From Schistocephalus solidus (lineage: Eukaryota; Platyhelminthes; Cestoda; Diphyllobothriidea; Diphyllobothriidae): a DNA stretch of 64,000 bases. The stretch is taken from the NCBI GenBank assembly GCA_017591395.1, contig WEDG01003369.1, forward strand, positions 124,001 to 188,000, written 5' to 3'. The translations under genes and the position numbers were made by a program. Under the pieces are notes generated by a model. The model made no database searches and was not told the origin of the DNA. It saw only the letters and a list, made by a program, of their open reading frames with translations. This document shows positions 23,385 to 35,810 of the stretch, piece by piece (position 1 is the first letter of the stretch; every line of letters starts with the position of its first letter).

Positions 23385-26300
23385 GTAAGCTAACATGTCC
23401 ATTGCGTAATTTGCACTGGCGACATTTAGAGCTCTTGCGGAAATAAAGGATGCTTGCTCACCCAAATTATAAAGTTACTTAATGGAAGAATTGTGAAAAA
23501 AGTTCCAGTTTGGTTGTTTAAATTGAAGTTTTACCTTAGGAATGTAGCAAAACGACTTTGTAATCCAATGTGCGTCGAAATTAATATTTATACTAATATT
23601 TACCTGACATTTTCTCGATCACAAACAAACTGACCGAGTTCTGAACTATATCACTGAGGGTGCTCAATCGTCATAATGAGCATTCTCAGAAGGTTCATGA
23701 GCATCTGGTAAGTCTGACTAATATTGCTCCAAATAGGTACATCCGTGTATCATGAAACGAGTCAGTTTACCAAAAATTAATGGTTTCAGTGCAATTATAT
23801 CAACCCAAGGCACAGAACCAAAAAATATAGATTGCTGATTGGAATTCTGTCAATAATTAATCGTTAAAGGCTATCTTATAAAAAAGTATGATGAAACATG
23901 ACAATGACAAAATATTTATGTCCAGGCGAAATTTGAGGTTATGCTATTAACCATCGCTATAAGATTCATTTGGCATGTCATGCATATAAACTAATATATT
24001 CTCATGCCTCAGTGTAATGGTAGAATTTTACGAATTGGAAAACTACGTCGATAGCAATCCCCTTCCGATATCTCTTGCATGCATCGAAGTTTAGTTCAGT
24101 TTAATCGAAGTCTACTTTTCTAATATTTTTACGGGAAGTTGTAACGCGCGCAGACTAATTCAATTGTTTTATCGTTTCTTTCTCCCAATTGGTGCATTTT
24201 ACCTGACCACGTTTGGTATACCTGAGATGCGAACATAGGTCAAGAGGAAGCGATGTTATGGTTTCATCGAATTAAAAATACACAGTTTTCGTTTCAAACA
24301 AAAAACTTATTTGATTTTTTTCACTAGTAGGAGGAAGGTGTATTACATTGAATACATCAGAGAACGTGGATCGTTATGATATAATTGCATCAGAATGCCA
24401 AGTTCATAAAATGCATGAAAAATCAATAATTCCTGTAAGTTAGAATTGCATCAAAATATTCACCCAAGAGTCAGGGAAAAATAAGATTTATCCAGTCTTG
24501 GAAACCATGTTTAAGACTTGCATCTTGCATTCTTTAACACATTTTAAAAGAGTATCCTACATATTTGGAAACTTTTCAAAAAACAGCAATCGCCGATAAT
24601 TATTATTTCGGCTTTCTGATGGTCAGAGATAATATTTCACGATCATTTCCGCATTTTTGATAATTTTCTACGTACAATTGAAATACTGCTACACCAGTGT
24701 TCGTTGGGATTTAATGCATGCCGCTCAACAGAATGCCTTCTTTTGTGGTTTCGCGTATCTGTAAGTGAACGTTTGTCCATAACCTGCAATGAATTAACAT
24801 CCAAATGGAAGAAGAGACTTTCGGTTAATGTCAAGAACTCATCCGCAGTCCTCCGCAGTGTGTACAGTTGGGTAGAGAAGTTTAAATAAAAATAGTTTTT
24901 ACACTGCTCATTCGCTGGTGCACATTTTGTTGTTCTGTCCACCCTTAGAATAGATGTTCTATATCGTGAAATGTCCACAGAATTTTGCAACTGGATTTTT
25001 GATTAGAAAATCTTGCTCAAATAGGGTCAAAACATTGTTTATTGCCCAGAATTATTTCATAAATATTCATTCAGGTCATGATACCGGATTTTAACAAATA
25101 TTTGAAGGTTGCCTGCAAAATATGCACTCTGAAAAAATTATTACTCAAAGATTACACATTTTTCTATATATTTGCAATGACCTTTTAATTCTAGTTAGTT
25201 TTTAAAAGGCGTGCAAAAATATATTCAAACTTCTACGCATTAAACAGCAAACTACATCTTTGTCAAATCCTTTTGTCGAGGAACTGCTACTTTAGTTATA
25301 TAAACACCGATTTTCGAATAAATTTGAACCCAATTTATTGTTTAACATCCAATAGGGGTTTTCTAAATTAAAGCTGCATATTTTCTGTCAAGGAAACATA
25401 ATAATTTTCTCGACGCCAGTAAGAAGTGGCCAAATAGAACTAAATCGACTTTTCAGAGGATGGGGACCATGGTATATCCTTTGGAATGGGTATATTTAAA
25501 TGGAAGCCTACGTTTCTTTCAGGGTATTGACAAATCTCAGGATCAGACACTTTTAAAACCAAAAAATGTCAAATTAGGACATTAATGGAAAACTTAATTG
25601 ACTACCAGATAAATACGACTGAAATACTGTTACAAAAGTTCTGTAAGTTAAAAGCTGCATTCTTTACAGCCCATTATTTTAACAGGCACGCCGAAAAGCC
25701 AGCCTCCTAACCTGAGCGCAATATCGTGAAAGTATGCTGTCTGAAAAATGGATTATACAGGCATACTTTAGTCATATTTTCTAACAGAAATCCCATGTGC
25801 CGATTTCACTTAATATTTCACGAAAAAGCATATGCAGTGTGTATTTATCTATAGGAGTAAGGATGAATAATCGAAAACTTACGTTCACCAAAAAACACAT
25901 TTTCAATTTTGTCATAATGGTTTTGAGAAACAATCTGTTCAAAAGCCGCTGAGAACTTAAACGCACAACAAAGTAAGAGAAAGTAGCGTATTTAAGTTTT
26001 TTTTAATATTTAGGGATTAAATATTCTGGGTGAACTAGCAGTAGAAACAGTAGAAGTAGTAGTAGAAGTAGTAGTAGTAGTATTAGTAGTAGTATAATTA
26101 GTAGCAGAATAAGTATAAGTATCAGAATAAGTAGTAGTAATATTAGTAGAGATAGTATAGAATAAGTACTAGTATTAGAAGTGGAATTAGTAGTTATAGT
26201 AGTAGTGGAATCGGTAGCATTATTATGATAAGTAATAGTAGTAAAATGTGTATTATTAGAATAACTAGAGGTAGATTCGGAAGTATTAGTAGAATTATTA

Positions 26301-26994
26301 GAAGTAGTATAAGAATTAGTAGCAGTGTAAAAAGAATTAGTAGGATGAGAAGCAGAAGCATTAGAAGTAGTAGAAATACTAGCAGTAACCAAATTATTAG
26401 TAGTAATAGCAGTATAAGTAGTAGTTGAGTGTATAATTATAAGTTGTAGTAGTGTAGAAGAAGTATAATTAGTACCAGTAGTATAAGTAGATTTAGTAGT
26501 ACTATTAGTACTACAAGCAGTAGAATTAATAGTAGTAGTAGTAGTATTAGTAATAGTAAGAGTGTAGAATTAGTGGCATAAGTAGCACTTTTAGTAGTAA
26601 AATTAGTGCTATTGGTAGTAGTAGTAGTTGGAGAAATAGTAGTGGAAATAGTGGTTATGGTAGTAGATGTAAAATAAGTCGTAGTAGTACTAATAGAAGT
26701 AGTCGTAGTAAACTGAATAGTAGAAATAGTAGTAGTAGCAGTAATTCTAGAATTATTAGAAAAATTAGAAGAGTAAGTGGTAGAATTAGTAATAGTGTAA
26801 GTAGTAGAATTTTTAATAATTGTAATACTAGCAGCAGCTGCAGTATTAGCAGTAATAGCACTATTAGCATTATAAAGTGTAGTAGTAGAATTATTAGTTG
26901 TGGTATTGTAGACTTAGTAGCATTAATTCAGTAGTAGACGTAGCTTAGTAGGAAAAGTAGTACCAGTACTAGCAGTCGTATAATTATTAGTAGG

Positions 26995-27033
<39 letters not shown>

Positions 27034-27978
27034 CCAAAGAGTTGAATCAGTTGCAGTAGTAGTAGTAGTAATATTGTAGTGATATAAGTAGCATCAGAAG
27101 AATTAGTAGTTAGAGCAATATCAGTAGAAATAGTAGTAAGGTTACCAGAAGTAAAATTAGTTTTATAAATAATTCTAGTATAAATAGTCAAATTTTTAGT
27201 GGAAATAGTAGTATAAGTAGCAGTAGTTCTAGAATTAATAGAAGAATTAATAGTAAAAGTAGTAGAATTGGTAGAAGTGGCAGTAGTAGTAAAAGTGTTA
27301 GTAGTCGATTTTTTAGAAGTAGAATAAGAGGTTATATTAGTAGTAGCAGTAGAATTTGAAGTAATAGAAGAAGTAGAATAAGTAGTAGTAGGAACCGTAG
27401 AACTAGCCGTAATAGTAGTATTAGTAGCTGTTTTGGTAGAAGTAGTAGAATAAGAACTTGTAGTAATAGTGGCATTAGAAGCAGTAGTTATAGTAGAAGT
27501 AATAGTAGTAGTAGCAGTAGAAATATTCGAAGCAGTAGTACTAGAATTATTATTAGAAGTATAAGAATTCGTAATAGAAGTAGTAGTAGTGGTTTTAATT
27601 GTGGTTGTTGTTAAAACTGTAGGAATCGAAGTGTTAGAAGTTGACGTTGTAGAATAAGTAGGTGTATTATTTGTACAATTATAAGCTGTATCAGAACGAG
27701 AATTAGCTACAGTTTTAAAAGTACAAGTAGTAGAAGTAGTAGTTGTAGTAGTAGTAGTAGAAGAAGTAGTAGTAGTAGTAGAAGTAGTAGTAGTAGTTGT
27801 ATTAAAAGTAGTAGTTATTGAATAACTAGTAGTAGTAAAAGTAGAGGTAGCAAAAGAAGAATTAGAAGTAGCTGTAGAAGTGGTAGGATTATTAGTGGAA
27901 TTTTTAGTAGAAGAACTAGTTGTATTAGTAGTAGTTTTTTAGTAGAATTAGTAGTAGTAGGAGTAGTAGTAGTAGTAT

Positions 27979-28009
<31 letters not shown>

Positions 28010-30291
28010 CGTTTTAGAAGAATTAATTTTAGAATTAGTAGAAGTAGAAGTGGAGGTTTAAGGAGAATTAGTCGTAGTAGAAGAAGTAGTAGAATTAGTA
28101 GTAGTTATAGAAATAGTAGAAGTATTCTTCCTAGGAGTAGTATTTTATTTAGTTATTATAGTATTAGAATTACTAATTGAAGAATTTGTAGTAATAGTCA
28201 TTGTAGCAGCGAAAGTTGTACTAGAAGGATAAGTAGTAGTGCAGTAGTAGTTTAAGAATTATTTAAGTAGTATAAGTTAACGTAGTCGTAACAGTCAAAT
28301 AAGTACTAACAATATTAGTAGTATAAGTATCAGTAGTAGTTGTTTTAGTAGCAGTATTAATGAAGTAAGAGTTGTTAAAGTAGAATTACAAGTAGAAGAA
28401 ATATTAGTAGAATTGGTAGAAGTAGACGTTGTTTAAATATTATAATTATTAGAAGAAGTATCCCTTATATAATTAGTAGTTGAAGAATCATTAGTTGTAC
28501 TTGTTGTAGTAGTAGACATAGTAGTATTAGTAGTCATCGTAGTAGTAGACGTAATAGGAGTAGTAGTAGTAGTAATAGTAGTAGTAGTAGTATAAGAAGC
28601 AGAATAAGTAGCTGTAATAGTATCACAAGTCGAATTATTAGTTGTAGTAGTGGAAGTTTTAGAGGTAGTTGTTTTCTTAGAATGAGTAATCGTGGTAGAA
28701 TTGGAATAAGTTGTGATTAAAGTATTATTATAAATATTTGTAGTATTTTTATAAGAATAAGTAATGGTATTAGGAGTAATATAATATAAAGTAGTAGTAA
28801 CATTGGCATTAGTAGTAGAATTTGTAGTAATAGTGGTAGTACTACTATCAGCGATAGTTGTATTAGTAGAAATCGTTGTTAAATTAGCTGTAATAGAAGT
28901 AGAATTATTTCTAGTGGTAGTATTAGTGGAAGTATAAGTACCAGTTTTAGTAGAATAGGTAGTAGTACAAGTAGTTGAAGTAATAGTAGTAGTAGAAGAA
29001 GCATCCGTAATAATAATAGAATTAGTAGTAGTAGAATTAGTATCCGTAGTAGAATTCGAATGAGTAGTAATAGAATGAGTAGTAATACTTGTTTAAGAAG
29101 AAAAATTATAAGCAGTAGATGTATAATTAGTTGTAGTTGTAGTAGTGGTAGAATTAGTAGTAGAATTTGTTTTAGTAGTACTAGTAGAATAAGTAGTTGA
29201 AGTTATAATAGACGCATTTTTGTTGTAGTTGTTTTTGTAGTAGAATAAGTAATATATGTTATTTTTGAATAAACTGTAGTATAAGTAGTAATAGAAATAT
29301 TAAACGGATTGAAAGTTGAATTATTGGGACTATTATTATTAATATTATTTGAATATTAACTATTAGTAGAAGTATCAGCAGCAGTAGTATAAGTATTAGA
29401 TGTAGGATTAGTATTTGTTGTATTGTAGTATTATTAGTAGTAATAGTACTAGAAACAGGATACGTGATATAAGTAGTATTATTAGTAGTATAAGTGTAAG
29501 TAACAGTAGTAAAAATATTTTTATTATTATTAGAAATAGTAGAAGTAAAGTATAAATTATAGTATTTGCATTAGTAGTAGTAGTAGGGGTAGTAGTAGAA
29601 TAAGTTGTTGTGGTTTTTGAAGTTGTATAACTCGAAGAAGTAGAAGTTAACGTCGAAGAATTATTAGTTGTATTATTTGTATAATTATTAGTAGTATAAG
29701 AACTAAAATTAGCTGCAGTTTTATTAGTACTTGTAATAGTAGTATTGCATGTAGCAGTAAATTGAATTATATGTGGAAGAAGAAGTGGCAGGAGTAGAAT
29801 TAGCCGTGTTTGTATTAGTGATAGAATTATTAGTAGAGTTATTGGTTGTAGAAATAGTAGAATTAGTGTTATAGTTTGGAGTATTAAATCAGTAGTAGTA
29901 TTTGCAGAGATTGACATTGAATTAGTAGTAAAAATAGTAGAATTAGTAGTTGATGCAGAAATAGCAGAAATATATATATTAGTAGTAGTATAATTATTAG
30001 TAGTAGCATAAAAATTAGTTTTTGCAGTAGAATTTGTAGTAATAATCGTAGTATCAGCGGTGTTTGTAGACGTAAGATGAGTATTAGTAGTTAAGTAGTA
30101 GTTTTGAAGAATTATTCGAAGTGTTAATCGTAAATTTAGTATAAGTAGTAAGATTACTACTACTAATTGTAGGAGTATAAGTACTAGAACTATAAAAATT
30201 TGCAGTAACAGTAGTAGAATTATTAGTACTAGTATAATTATCATCAATTGCTGGAGTAGCAGTATTATTTGTAGTAGAAGAAGTAGTACTT

Positions 30292-30337
<46 letters not shown>

Positions 30338-32814
30338 AATTAGTTGTATAAATAGTAGTAGCATTAGTAGTAGACGTAGTTTAAATATTCGAATATGAAG
30401 TAATGGTATCCCTTATAGAAGTAGAATTTTAAGTCGTCATAGTAGAATTAGTAGTGGTAGTAGCTTAAGAAGTATTTGAATTTGATATATTAGTGGTAGA
30501 TTTATTAATAGGACTTACTGTAGTAGTAGACAAAGTAGTACTAGTAGAACTGGTAGTTATATAGGTATGAGTAGAATTTTTCAAAGTACTTGTTTTAGTA
30601 GAAATAATAATCGCAGTATTATTTGAATAAGTTGTGGAAGTAGTATTTATTTAAATATAATTAATATTTGTAGTACTTTTAGTAGTATTATAAGGAGTTA
30701 ATTAATTGAAGTAATAGTAACTAGTAAAAGTAGAGTTTTTAGTAAAAGTGGCAGTTGTTGCAGCAACAGTAATAGCATTTGTAGTAGAATTAGGATAAGT
30801 ATTAGCTGTAATGTAGTATAATTCGTAGCAATACTACTCAAAGTAGGATAAGTAGTTTTTGTGGTACAAACAAGTAGTATTAGTAGAAGTAGAAGTTGTA
30901 GAAGTAGTAGAAGTAGTAGCACTATTTGTAGTAATAGTAGTAGAATGAGAAGTTGTAGCATTATAAGTAGTATTAATAGTGGTATTAGTAGTAGTTAAAT
31001 TATATCCTTTCGTAGCAGTAGTGAGAAGTCATCTCAGACATGCATTTCACGAACCGAGCCTAATACATGTCTCCCTATGACTGCAAAGTTGCAATTGAAG
31101 ACATGAATACTCATAAATTAATTGGCTCATTCGTCTAATTAATTTGAGTCCATTTTTCAAAGCCGGTACACATTGTTTTCCAAAAGAAAGTGCAGATTTT
31201 AGGAAAAAACAATCGTTATGAAACGACTTCACTTTGATTGCAATCCAAAAGTTAGCAACATGCAAAACATGGAGAAATAAAATAACGGAATGTGGAGCTT
31301 CACCAATCCGGGAACAAAACAGGCAGGACTACAAAACAAATGGTCAGAAATTGTTATGGGCACAATAGGTTCACCATGCGATCCAGTTTCTCACAAGAAT
31401 CCGACTTTTGCAATCGCATTGCTAGCTGCTCCACGTAGCATAGTGACTGAACTATTCCTCTTAATGCTGACTCAGATGGCCAGTCTTGAGTGTCTAGACA
31501 TGTAACAGGCAGAGCAATGGCCTTCTGCGTCCCTTCACCTGTCTCGGAAGGAAATAAAGTCTTCACCAATACAGCACACAGTTAGCCATAGCTGAGGACG
31601 TTTCCGATAACAGGCGGTAAATCCTGTCACGTAAAAGCAGCAGATCAAGTTCTTCAGGTAAGTAACAGCACTCTACCTATGCAAATCGAATTCAAAAGGT
31701 AAAGAACTTTTTAAAGCATGAAGGGCTGACTGACAGGAATTTAACATCTGACTCTGTGGCTCGTACCTATTCCATCATAGTATAAATGAACAGATCGCTT
31801 AGAAAATTAGAACAAATGGCACATGTCGTTGCTTTGCCGGGCATTCGTCCTTAAAGCATAGGTCAGGGATTCTAGGTCATCCTGCATCAAACGCTTGCCC
31901 GGCGTTTTTCCGTTTCCAAAAGTCCTCAGTGAAAAGCATTCAATTACTTGCTCGTAAAGCAATTCGCCAGCCGACTTGCAGATAAGACATAATTTCCTGT
32001 TCGTCTAAGTCCCTGGAAGCAAAGTGCACATTGTATGAAGAACATCGTCCATAATAAACCAATTTCGTCTGAGAATATTGTGTTGGATCATACCTATTAA
32101 CGTGAAGTGAATGGAAGCTACGAATGTAAGGAAGAAGAAAGTTAGCGGACGACATGCATTTCATCTGTGCTAGTAGCAATTCCAGCTAGACTAAAGTTAA
32201 AAATTTATTGCATAGCAATCAGCTAATAACTGACCTTTCTCCGGCAGAAGAATGCAAAATGAAAAAAAGATTTTTTCGTGCAAACAGCTTTTAATGCAGT
32301 AACTTGCCCTGTGTTTCATTTAATGCTACTCTCTCCTCATTTACCTAAGTTTGAGGAGTCATTTAAAGCTCAAAGCACAGACATGTCAATGGCTATTGCA
32401 CAAACAGTAAACTCGGGAGAATTAGTTAATGGTTGGTAGCCCTGCCTCCAATTTCGTCCTGTCATAATGTCAGCAATTTTACCTAGCTCGTTAAGAAGTG
32501 CCCGGCTATTTCATGACAAATTTGATGGTTTAAAGGCGTCTCAATAGCCCAAAATTTATTTTTATTACTTGCACATCAATAAAAGGAATACAGTTGTGTC
32601 GAAATTTAATGGTCTAGCCCCTTGTATAATACCAGGAAACTTTTCTTAAAAACACAAGCTTCTAAATCTCACAATTTTTGCCATCCCAATACGTCGTATA
32701 TACCTGTTCTTATTCATTCGTAATGTATGCTTATTTGAACCTTATAGATATAATTTCTCTCTCTATTACTCAATGGTACTTTCTCAATATCTTCTTTTTA
32801 TTCCTCCATTTTAG
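23385..32814 (+). other. Large first intron of the SRPBCC-like gene (9.4 kb)
   Basis: Runs from donor G|GTAAGC to acceptor TTTTAG|AT. Phase 1 on both sides gives a GAT (Asp) codon across the junction. The portions outside the trinucleotide tract (23385-26030 and 31025-32814) are AT-rich with no recognised gene. A pyrimidine-rich stretch of CTTTTTATTCCTCC type precedes the acceptor. Confidence 0.6.
26035..31022 (+). repeat. 5-kb degenerate TAG/GTA trinucleotide repeat inside the intron
   Basis: Almost continuous imperfect (TAG)n on the + strand, with words such as AGTAGTAGAATTAGTAGTAG and local perfect runs (for example 26999-27032, 27982-28009 and 30290-30335). Cytosine is rare on the + strand throughout, so the tract is strongly strand-asymmetric. 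All long minus-strand frames here, including one of 318 codons at 29408-30364, are low-complexity Leu/Thr/Ser/Tyr products of CTA repeats and not genes. The degeneracy suggests an old expansion with accumulated point changes and small indels. Confidence 0.95.
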
Positions 32815-33062
32815 ATTCCAATCACTTGACTGCACATATAAATGAGATTGTAGAAGGAATGCGATTTAGTTTTACCCTTGATGACTTCCTCAAATCGGAA
32901 CTCAATTTTACAGTGAAAAGTCTGCCCAATGGAGCCTGCAAGATCACTGTTACCATGGCCTCAGGATCAAATAGCGTTATAAATAATGTAAGCAGCGCTA
33001 TCTCATTATTTATGCTTATGACTATTGCTGAGATCACAATCAAAGTTTTCTTTCGGTGTCAG
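32815..33062 (+). CDS. SRPBCC/START-like protein, exon 2
   Basis: Starts after acceptor TTTTAG with two bases that complete exon 1's last codon as GAT. The translation SNHLTAHINEIVEGMRFSFT followed by ELNFTVKSLPNGACKITVTM reads as alternating beta strands ending in the G-x-C-K-I-T-V strand typical of the second half of an SRPBCC fold. It continues into a hydrophobic helix (SLFMLMTIAEITIKVFF). Donor CAG|GTAACA follows 33062. An equally good in-phase donor AAT|GTAAGC lies at 32987/32988 and would remove the hydrophobic helix. Frame consistency across a 9.4-kb gap supports this as a real exon. Confidence 0.65.
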
Positions 33063-33490
33063 GTAACAGCAAGGGTACTAGACCACCTTTTCCTACAGGG
33101 AGAACTCTAAAATACATTTAAGATTTGAGGAATTTACTGTTGGCATACGTTCGTTTTGGTTATGTTCGATAATATTTTATGTAATGATAGCAAATAATGA
33201 AAATAATTAGACACAGCACATTGCTAGGAAAACGAGGAAGTGGGTGGAGGGTAATCTGGAATTTTTTTAACAGAAGGAGAGCTATTGATTTAGTATCAAA
33301 GTAACGGGCAGCAGAAGTGTGTCGTTGAAATGTGTTCGCGGTTTGTCGCTGAAAAGCAACGCGGTTGTAAAGGATTAAGAAGAGTTTGAAGACAGGCTGG
33401 ATCAGAGTACCTGAGAGACTTAAATTCAAATTTTCAGGAAGCTGAGCGTTAAATAACCTAAATGCATGGTCACTGTCATCGTTGTTGCAG
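33063..33490 (+). other. Second intron (candidate)
   Basis: 428-bp segment from GTAACA to GTTGTTGCAG, AT-rich, with phase 0 on both sides. Confidence 0.4.
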
Positions 33491-33634
33491 GTTTCAGCTG
33501 GCTCAGAACTTTGGTTTGATTCCGACTGCCATTTGGTGTATTCTAGCCTGATTGCTAAGGAAACTCTACAGCGGAAAGCAGGTTACTTTATGCGAATTTC
33601 TGGAGTTCGTGCACTAAAGTGGTCTGGACGATAA
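33491..33634 (+). CDS. SRPBCC/START-like protein, candidate terminal exon 3
   Basis: After a good acceptor (GTTGTTGCAG) a 47-codon phase-0 frame reads VSAGSELWFDSDCHLVYSSL and onward to a TAA at 33632. It joins both exon 2 donors in frame, giving proteins of about 214 residues (long exon 2) or 189 residues (short exon 2), within the usual range for single-domain SRPBCC proteins. No AATAAA signal was seen close behind it, and I do not recognise this C-terminus. The last exon may therefore lie elsewhere, or this may be an internal exon read to an artefactual stop. Confidence 0.4.
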   Translation, partial: VSAGSELWFDSDCHLVYSSLIAKETLQRKAGYFMRISGVRALKWSGR

Positions 33635-34200
33635 ACCTAAATAATACGATTTATCCACGACTTCCCTTCGGGTCTGGTTGCTCTGATAGTTAGACAATTG
33701 ACTGTATGCAAGCCACCGATGATTTGGCTCTTGAGTTAAATGAATTATTCCATCCATTAAGCACCGATGACATGAAACGCTCCCCTGATGTTTACACAGC
33801 TACCACAGCCAACTAAATCTTGTTGGAATAACAGTCATATAAAACCTCTCCAAGCAGAGTTATTCTTAGCGTTAGTGGACACGGCCACACTAGAAGGACA
33901 TCTGCTTTCTAGTTTTGATCAGATTGTTATTTAAACAATACTCCGAGGATCTTCTATCCCCTTTCGTGTTTTTACCAAAAGGATTGCTTGAAGTGTTGTA
34001 CGGTGAAAATGCATACTAACAGTTTGTAGGTAGCCCGGTAACCGTCAACGATAGTTTTCTTCTTCTCGTACAGAAAAAAACATCCTGGCAAATTTTATAG
34101 CCTACCTTTAGTTAATGAAACAAGAAACAATGAATTGCTAAGAAGAAATCCGCTCCCAGGGAACAGAACGTGGATGGAAAATTTTTGAGTTATTATTATT
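33635..34200. other. No recognised feature
   Basis: AT-rich sequence downstream of the SRPBCC-like gene. It would contain the 3' UTR if exon 3 is terminal. Confidence 0.35.
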
Positions 34201-34610
34201 TTAGTCATTGTCCAAGTCATCCTGCAGTCTATTAATTTTTCTTGCTTTTCGCGTCCCCATCAGCAGTTGTATTAATGCAAGAACCAAATCCTTAGGGTGA
34301 CAAGCTATAGCAATAAATCCAGTTCTTTTGATAGCTTTCAGACATGGCCGTTCGACCGTCGATTTCCACGAGGTCCACCGTATGCTCCACACCAGGTGGT
34401 GATGGGACGATGACTTGCGCGTGAATTAGTTTTAAGTGATAGTAGCCTTGCGCTGCAGCTACCGCACTCTCTCCTCCTCCCCCACCTGAGCCCGGTGTCA
34501 AGACAGAGTCAAGAAGACCGGAGATGGGAGAGGGCGCAGGTGGCTGGCGCGGCCGGAGCCGCCCCTGGGCATGCCACCACACCTGGCTCGGATCCCACGG
34601 AGTGGGAGTG
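34201..34610 (-). repeat. Dispersed repeat module B, minus copy, with attached coding-like tail
   Basis: Read on the minus strand, this repeats the module B landmarks GGCCGCGCCAGCCACCTGCG, CACCGGGCTCAGG, GTAGCTGCAGCGC, ACGCGCAAGTCATCGTCCC and GTGGACCTCGTGGAAATCGA. It then runs into a frame ending LIQLLMGTRKARKINRLQDD (stop at about 34203). The tail looks like a retroelement-encoded fragment but I cannot name it. Confidence 0.6.
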
Positions 34611-35135
34611 CCATAAAGGCCACATTAAGAAGGAGCCATTGCAACCTGACTCTCAGTTCGCCAGTCAGCCACTCCACACAAAACACACATCGCGGTCCGA
34701 GTTATCCCGTCAGTTGGCAACCTTCCAAGCCACAGCTTTCAGCGCACCGTGATATTTTTAAGCGCGTCAGATTGTTTATAGTGAGGAAAATACACTGAGC
34801 TCTCGACCTCACTCTCTCTTCCACCACCACAATCAGACCACTGTCCGAGCCGGTCAGTTGTATTATGCGGAAGCGGGTGCAGCTGCTGGTGACCTCGTCT
34901 ACGTGTACTACGTACACGACCTGGCCCCCCAAACACAAGCACCAGGATTACACACAACAGGGGGTTGAACAGCTTACATCTCACATTTGTGAGACAGCCA
35001 GAGGTCACGTTAAGAAGGAGCAATCGCAGCCTGACTCTCAGACCACCAGTCAGCCACTCCACACAACACACATTGGTTTAACTGCGAGGTCTGAGTGTTA
35101 TTGTCAGTTGGCAACCTTCCAACTGCCGCACTCAA
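34611..35135 (+). repeat. Dispersed repeat module A, first tandem unit
   Basis: Contains two CAGTTGGCAACCTTCCAA boxes at 34711 and 35105, 394 bp apart. Between them lie GCGCACCGTGATAT, AAGCGCGTCAGATTG, TGTCCGAGCCGGTCAGTTG, TACGTACACGACCTGGCCC and ACAACAGGGGGTTGAAC. The same order with the same 394-bp spacing occurs reversed at 56531-56925. Confidence 0.8.
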
Positions 35136-35290
35136 CGTTACCGCACTCTCTTCTCCTCTCCCACCTGATCCCGGTCTCATGACGCAGTCAAAAAGACCGG
35201 AGATGGGAGAGGGCGCAGGTGGCTGGCACGGCCGGAGCCGCCCCTGGGCAAATCACCACACCTGGCTAGGATCCCACAGAGTGGGAGTGC
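35136..35290 (-). repeat. Partial module B at the tandem junction
   Basis: Segment with CCCACCTGATCCCGGTCTCA and AGGTGGCTGGCACGGCC, a truncated copy of 34480-34600. It links the two tandem A units. Confidence 0.65.
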
Positions 35291-35810
35291 CATAAAGACC
35301 ACATTAAGAAGGAGCCATTGCAGCCTGACTCTCAGTTCGCCAGTCAGCCACTCCACACAAAACACACATTGGACTGACCCCGCGGTCCGAGTTATCCCGT
35401 CAGTTGGCAACCTTCCAAGCCTCGGCTTTAAGCGCACCGTAACAGTTTCAAGCGCGTCAGATTGTTTATGGTTAGGAATATGCGCTGAGCTGTCGACCTC
35501 ACTCTCTCCCCAACCCCCACCATCAGACACTGTCCGAGCCGGTCAGTTGTCTGATGTGGGAATGGGCGCATTGGCTGACGGATCGGCGTACCTGTCTTCG
35601 CGCGCCACAGCACGACCTGGCCCCCATAACGCACACACCAAGATTCACTAACTCAGGGGATATGGAGCAGCCATCGCCGTCTGACTCCCAGTCCACTGGT
35701 CAGCCACTCGACACACACAGCACATACACTGAGCCGATGGCGTGGACTGGTTGAAGCTTCATATTGGCAGACTTCCCAGCCAAGGTTTCTAGGACACCGT
35801 GATATACTCT
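35291..35810 (+). repeat. Dispersed repeat module A, second tandem unit
   Basis: Repeats the 34611-35100 segment at an offset of about 680-690 bp (TGGCTGGC 34541 and 35220; CAGTTGGCAAC 34711 and 35401; CGGTCAGTTG ending 34860 and 35549). It is more diverged at its right end, where TTGGCAGACTTCCCAGCC at about 35765 replaces the usual box. Confidence 0.75.

Noticed and set aside
29408..30364. 318-codon minus-strand ORF, the longest in the window
   Set aside because: It is the CTA-strand reading of the trinucleotide repeat, giving only low-complexity Leu/Thr/Ser/Tyr. The same explains the frames at 26003-26392, 26655-26870, 26928-27191 and 30698-30961.
26035..31022. CRISPR-like or protein-coding repeat array
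   Set aside because: The unit is a degenerate trinucleotide without spacers. It is simple-sequence DNA.
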